Origin: CAZGAQ01 sp964523405 | GTDB lineage: Bacteria > Planctomycetota > Phycisphaerae > UBA1845 > Fen-1342 | Reading direction: 5' to 3' | NCBI GenBank assembly: GCA_964523405.1 | Contig: CAZGAQ010000001.1 | Location: forward strand, 124,001-188,000 | Length of the DNA: 64,000 bases | Shown: positions 60,457-64,000 of the stretch, piece by piece | Numbering within the stretch: the first letter of the stretch is position 1 | How the letters are laid out: each line of letters begins with the position of its first letter | Made by a program: the position numbers and the translations under genes | The notes under the pieces: model-generated | Database searches by the model: none | What the model was told of the DNA's origin: nothing | Seen by the model: the letters and a program-made list of their open reading frames with translations, nothing else

Positions 60457-62892
60457 ATGAACGTGCTCGCCCTGCTGCTTCCGGTTGTGCTCACTCTGCA
60501 ACCTGCTCCGCCGAATCCGCCCAAGATTGGCCTCCAGCTCCAGGCCGCACACACGAGCGTGCCGCCGGGTGGGCAGACCGAGCTGGCGATTGTCGTCGAC
60601 GTGGAGAAGGGGTGGCACGCGTACTACCCGCTGATGGTGGATGCGGGGGCGCCGACGACCGTGCAGTTCACGGTGCCGGCGGGGGTGGAGCCGGGCGAGC
60701 TGCGTTTTCCGGTACCCGAGCTCGGGGAGGTGGCGGGGATTGAGTATCTCGGGCTGGCGGGGCGGTTCGTGGTGTTGACGACGCTGAAGGTGGACGCGGG
60801 GGTGGCGGCGGGGCCGCTACCGATCGCGATCGAATTCCACGCACTGGTGTGCAAGGAGCTGTGCGTTCCGGTGACGCTGACGGCGCGGCTGGACCTGAAG
60901 GTGAGTGCGGATGCGCCGGTGGCCACCAATACCGAGTTGTTCAAGGCGGCGCGGGCGGCGCTGCCGCCGCTGCTGGGCAAGGCGCCGTACCTCGAGGGGA
61001 GCACGGTGGCCATCTCGAAGGAGAAGCTCGCGGTCAACGAAGCGGCGGAGGTCACGGTGACGGTGCGTGTGAAGAAGGCGCACCACATCTTTGACCGCGT
61101 GGCCGGTTCGGAGGACATGATCGCATCGCGGCTGTTTGTCGAACAGGTCGATGGGATGAAGGTCGGCGAGCAACTCTGGCCCGAGCCGAAGGTCCGTGAG
61201 ATTGAGGGGTTGGGCAAGCTGCGCGAGCAGCACGGCGAAGTGCGGATCCGTGTGCCGGTGCAGATCATCGACGAGAAGTTCGCCGCGGGGCCCGTGTATC
61301 TGCGCGTGCTGTTCCTGTACCAGTGCTGCACGGACGCGGGCACGTGCTTTCCGCCCGAGATGGCGGAGGGCGTGGTGCGCTTCGTGGCGGACACGCCCAA
61401 TCCACCGGCGCAGGGCGGGGCGCAGGGGACGTGGTTGCCGCTGATCGCGCGGACCGCCGATCGGCCGGCGCCCGCCGTGGGGTCGGGGGCGGAAGGCGGC
61501 CACGCATCTCCGCCGGTGACGCCGCCGCCCGCGGACGGAGCGGGCGCGACTACGCCGCTGGTGGTCCGTCAGCTTCTGTTCTATCTGGTGCTGGGCTTTG
61601 TCGGCGGCATGATCCTGAACATCACCCCGTGCGTGTTTCCAGTGATCGCGCTGAAGGTGCTCGGTTTCGTGCGGCAGGCCGGGGAGGACCGCCGGCGCGT
61701 GCTGCGGCTGGGGCTGGCGTTCTGCGCGGGGATCATGGTGTGGTTCTGGCTGTTCGGGTTGCTGACCAGCCTGGGGCAGGTGCCGATCCAGCATCCGCCG
61801 GTGGCGATCGGGTTGGCGGCGGTGTTGTTCGTGCTGGCGCTGAGCCTGTTCGGCGTCTATGAAATCGTGTTGCCCGGGGCGGCGTCGGGGAAGCTGGGCG
61901 AGGCGTCCGGGCGCGAGGGATACGGCGGGGCGTTCTTGAACGGCTTTTTAGCGACGCTGCTCGGTACCACATGCACGGCGCCACTTTTCGCCGGGGCGGC
62001 GGCGTATGCGGCGACGCAGCCGCGCGGTGTCGGGCTGCTGGTGTTCACGGCGGCGGGGCTTGGAATGTCGCTGCCGTACGTGTTGCTCGCGGCGTTTCCG
62101 GCGTGGCTGAAGCGCCTGCCGAAGCCTGGGCCGTGGATGGTGACGTTCAAGCAGGTGATGGGCTTCGCGCTGTTGGCCACGGTGGTATGGCTGCTGGGCG
62201 TCATTGGCAAGCAGCGGGACGTGAGCGGCCTGACGTGGACGCTGGCGTTCTTCTGTTTCCTGGGCTTTGCGGCCTGGCTGATCGGGCGGATTCAGTGGAA
62301 CTGGGATAGTGGGCGGCGGCTGCGCTACTGGACCGGGGCGGTGGCGGTTGCGGCGCTGGGGCTGTGGTTCTGCCTGCTGTACATGCATGATCTCCGGAAG
62401 CCGCCCGTGGCGGCGGTGACCGCGGCGGGCGAGGGTCTCGGGCGGGCGGCGGAGCGGGCCATTGCGCGGACCGCGGCCGCCGAGTGGAACGACACGATTC
62501 CCTGGCAGCCGTATCAGGCGGGGCTGGCGGAAGAGCTGGCGGCACGAGGCTACACGGTCTTCGTGGACTACACGGCGGACTGGTGCATCAACTGCAAAGC
62601 CAACGAGACGACCGCGGTGAACATCCCGAGCACGCGGGCCTTGATGAAGAAGTTGGGGGTGATCCCCGTGCTGGCTGACTTTACGAAGCCCAGCGCGGAG
62701 ATCCGCGCCGACCTGCTGAAGTTCAGGCACAACAGCGTGCCCATGAATCTGGTTTACCCGGCCGGTCGACCGTCGGGCGTGATGAGTCTCCCCGTGCTCC
62801 TTACGCCGGGCATTGTCCAGGAAGCGCTGGACAAGGCCGGTCCTTCCCGCGTCAAGCCGGTGGTCGCGGCGGCGCGGTCCCAGCCGTCCTGA
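60457..62892 (+). CDS. DsbD-like thiol:disulfide interchange protein with N-terminal domain and C-terminal thioredoxin fold
   Basis: The 811-residue protein moves reducing power across the membrane to periplasmic thiols. A signal peptide (1-17) leads to DsbD-N-like domains (about 25-330) with a CKELCVP pair and YQCCTDAGTCFPPEM. A membrane core (about 370-655) has the family signature NITPCVFPVIALKVLGF and GTTCTAPLFAGAAAYA, giving the conserved Cys in helices 1 and 4. The thioredoxin domain (about 680-800) has the redox motif ADWCINCKANE. The linker between membrane core and N-terminal domain is Pro/Ala-rich. ATG 60457 follows GAGGGA. Typical partners are cytochrome c maturation or periplasmic methionine sulfoxide repair; none is adjacent. 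Confidence 0.92.
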   Translation: MNVLALLLPVVLTLQPAPPNPPKIGLQLQAAHTSVPPGGQTELAIVVDVEKGWHAYYPLMVDAGAPTTVQFTVPAGVEPGELRFPVPELGEVAGIEYLGLAGRFVVLTTLKVDAGVAAGPLPIAIEFHALVCKELCVPVTLTARLDLKVSADAPVATNTELFKAARAALPPLLGKAPYLEGSTVAISKEKLAVNEAAEVTVTVRVKKAHHIFDRVAGSEDMIASRLFVEQVDGMKVGEQLWPEPKVREIEGLGKLREQHGEVRIRVPVQIIDEKFAAGPVYLRVLFLYQCCTDAGTCFPPEMAEGVVRFVADTPNPPAQGGAQGTWLPLIARTADRPAPAVGSGAEGGHASPPVTPPPADGAGATTPLVVRQLLFYLVLGFVGGMILNITPCVFPVIALKVLGFVRQAGEDRRRVLRLGLAFCAGIMVWFWLFGLLTSLGQVPIQHPPVAIGLAAVLFVLALSLFGVYEIVLPGAASGKLGEASGREGYGGAFLNGFLATLLGTTCTAPLFAGAAAYAATQPRGVGLLVFTAAGLGMSLPYVLLAAFPAWLKRLPKPGPWMVTFKQVMGFALLATVVWLLGVIGKQRDVSGLTWTLAFFCFLGFAAWLIGRIQWNWDSGRRLRYWTGAVAVAALGLWFCLLYMHDLRKPPVAAVTAAGEGLGRAAERAIARTAAAEWNDTIPWQPYQAGLAEELAARGYTVFVDYTADWCINCKANETTAVNIPSTRALMKKLGVIPVLADFTKPSAEIRADLLKFRHNSVPMNLVYPAGRPSGVMSLPVLLTPGIVQEALDKAGPSRVKPVVAAARSQPS

Positions 62893-63543
62893 GCACATCC
62901 GATGTTGGGCGCATTGTATGGTCATGCGGTAAACCCCTTGGTCGAGACCGGCCGATAACTACGACGTTGCTGGCCTTGGCGATGTGGACAACTTGCGCTC
63001 TGGCTGCGGCGACCCTGCGGGCAGAGGTGTCGTTGCACTCCGGGCAAGTCTCCCTTGCGGCCAGCCGGTAGACCCATGGACCGGATCGGCGCACAAATTC
63101 TTTATAGAGAGCCACTTGTGGTCCCGGTGCCGGACGCGCGATGTGAGCGTACGTCGTTTTGCGCCGGTTGGGTCGCCGTGTCGGCCTGCAGCGGGAGCCG
63201 GGGCGGGTCCTTTGTGTCCGAACAGAGTCAAAACGGGGGTAGTGGGTGGATCAAGGGGGCGGCGGCGCAACCGAGTGCAGTAGGGACGGTGGCGGGGTGG
63301 CGAAGTCGGCGGAATCCGTCGTAAGATTAGGTTACGCAAATGGTTAATGTGTCTGCGAGCCGCAGGATGGAATCGTTTTCGCGGGCCGACTTGCGCCGTG
63401 ATGTTGTGCGTAGACTGTCGTGCGCGGACACGATGGCAGTGTCAGGCTGTAAGTCACGCGAAGAACGAGTCTTACCCGGAGTTGACAGGTCCGATAGAAT
63501 TTGGCGGCGAGCCGGACATTGTGCTGCGTGCATCGGTGCTGGG
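62893..63543. other. Intergenic region without a supportable gene
   Basis: Small frames exist on both strands, but none has family features or a credible start. A TTGACA at 63482-63487 has no suitable -10 at the right distance. I see no RNA gene or repeat in these 651 bases. Confidence 0.5.
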
Positions 63544-64000
63544 ATGGCCGCAGTAACGTACGATCGCATCCGGGTGGCATTGTGTCTACTGCTGTGCGCT
63601 GGGTTGGCGGGCGTGCTGGCCGGCTGTGCGCAGAGCAACGCGAAGTCCGCCCCGCCGCCGCAGTACCCACCTTGCGTCCTGGTCGTGGCACCCGTGCTGA
63701 ACCTCAGCGGGGCGCGTGATGTCGATTCCCTGAAGCTCACGGACTTGTTGGCGTCGGAGTTTGTGTCCTTTCCGGGCACGACGGTCGTGCCGGTGAACCG
63801 CGTCCTGGCCGAGTTGCTGGCGCGCGGCAAGACGACGGTGGAGAGTCCGGAAGACGCGCTCGCGCTGGCGCGTGCGTTTGACGCCGATGCCGCGATTGTT
63901 GTGGCGCTGACGGAATACAACCCGTACGCGCCGCCGGTGGTGGGACTGGTGATGCAGTGGTACGACGCGCGCGGGGTCGGGGCTGCGGCGCGTGGGGCGC
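63544..64000 (+). CDS. Lipoprotein, function unknown (partial, C-terminus off the right edge)
   Basis: ATG 63544 begins a frame with no stop before the window end (152 codons). The signal VALCLLLCAGLAGVLAGCAQS is a lipoprotein lipobox with Cys near residue 28. The mature part starts with Pro-rich PPPQYPPCVLVVAP, then VLNLSGARDVDSLKLTDLLASEFVSFPGTTVVPVNRVLAELLARGKTTVES. This resembles the CsgG/LPP20-like periplasmic fold that senses or forms an assembly, with a later AFDADAAIVVALTEYNPY strand. That similarity is weak, so the family is not assigned. No Shine-Dalgarno is obvious. Nothing is known about its partners. Confidence 0.7.
   Translation, partial: MAAVTYDRIRVALCLLLCAGLAGVLAGCAQSNAKSAPPPQYPPCVLVVAPVLNLSGARDVDSLKLTDLLASEFVSFPGTTVVPVNRVLAELLARGKTTVESPEDALALARAFDADAAIVVALTEYNPYAPPVVGLVMQWYDARGVGAAARGA

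Overview
The window is GC-rich and reads as a planctomycete, most likely related to the Phycisphaerae. This is an inference from several lineage habits. There is a Ser/Thr kinase with a TPR tail next to an ECF sigma factor. There are a prepilin-like secreted protein, a PEP-CTERM protein and a dockerin-like C-terminus. There is a small membrane protein ending in a CxxCGYDLRGN zinc ribbon, a MoxR-DUF58-BatA-vWA cluster, and dispersed hairpin repeats that read ATGILPV when translated. Both ends cut genes: a kinase on the left (C-terminus missing) and a lipoprotein on the right (C-terminus missing).

Layout. 0-8.1 kb: kinase, sigma factor, SAM methyltransferase, multi-pass membrane protein, and fructose-1,6-bisphosphatase glpX on the opposite strand. 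8.2-21.3 kb: an unbroken minus-strand array of eight secreted amidohydrolase-fold genes with nine domains. The genes are mostly overlapping or nearly touching, so they probably form one operon. Only one domain keeps both the HxH metal motif and the late Asp, so most look like non-canonical or non-catalytic members. 21.4-22.4 kb: ilvC. 22.5-23.1 kb: a broken RHS/YD-repeat fragment and the 3' half of a tRNA-Ala.

23.2-26.45 kb: two genes that look like gut-type Bacteroidales sequence, a CE1 feruloyl-esterase-like enzyme and a large propeller-like lipoprotein, preceded by a Bacteroidetes-style -33/-7 promoter. This is either a recent transfer or an assembly chimera. 26.7-37.8 kb returns to planctomycete content: zinc-ribbon membrane protein, tRNA-Cys, GntR/LacI-type regulator, AMP-forming ligase, a 1.1 kb purine-biased spacer, a double SUKH-3 immunity-like protein, ftsY, a sulfotransferase-like protein, a phage CII-like regulator, a ferredoxin-NADP reductase and gltX. 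Composite palindromic repeats lie between several of these genes.

37.9-54.0 kb is a minus-strand operon: protease-like/TPR/thioredoxin-like protein, membrane protein, MoxR ATPase, DUF58, BatA-like protein, and a 2,900-residue protein that fuses a vWA/BatA-type module to a very long TPR solenoid. MoxR ATPases with vWA proteins usually form chaperone-like assemblies, and the TPR mass probably supplies a periplasmic scaffold. 54.0-64.0 kb: prepilin-like protein, dockerin-like propeller protein, PEP-CTERM protein, an alpha/beta-hydrolase lipoprotein, a DsbD-like thiol:disulfide transporter and the start of a lipoprotein. No CRISPR array, insertion sequence with a transposase, rRNA or integrase gene was seen.
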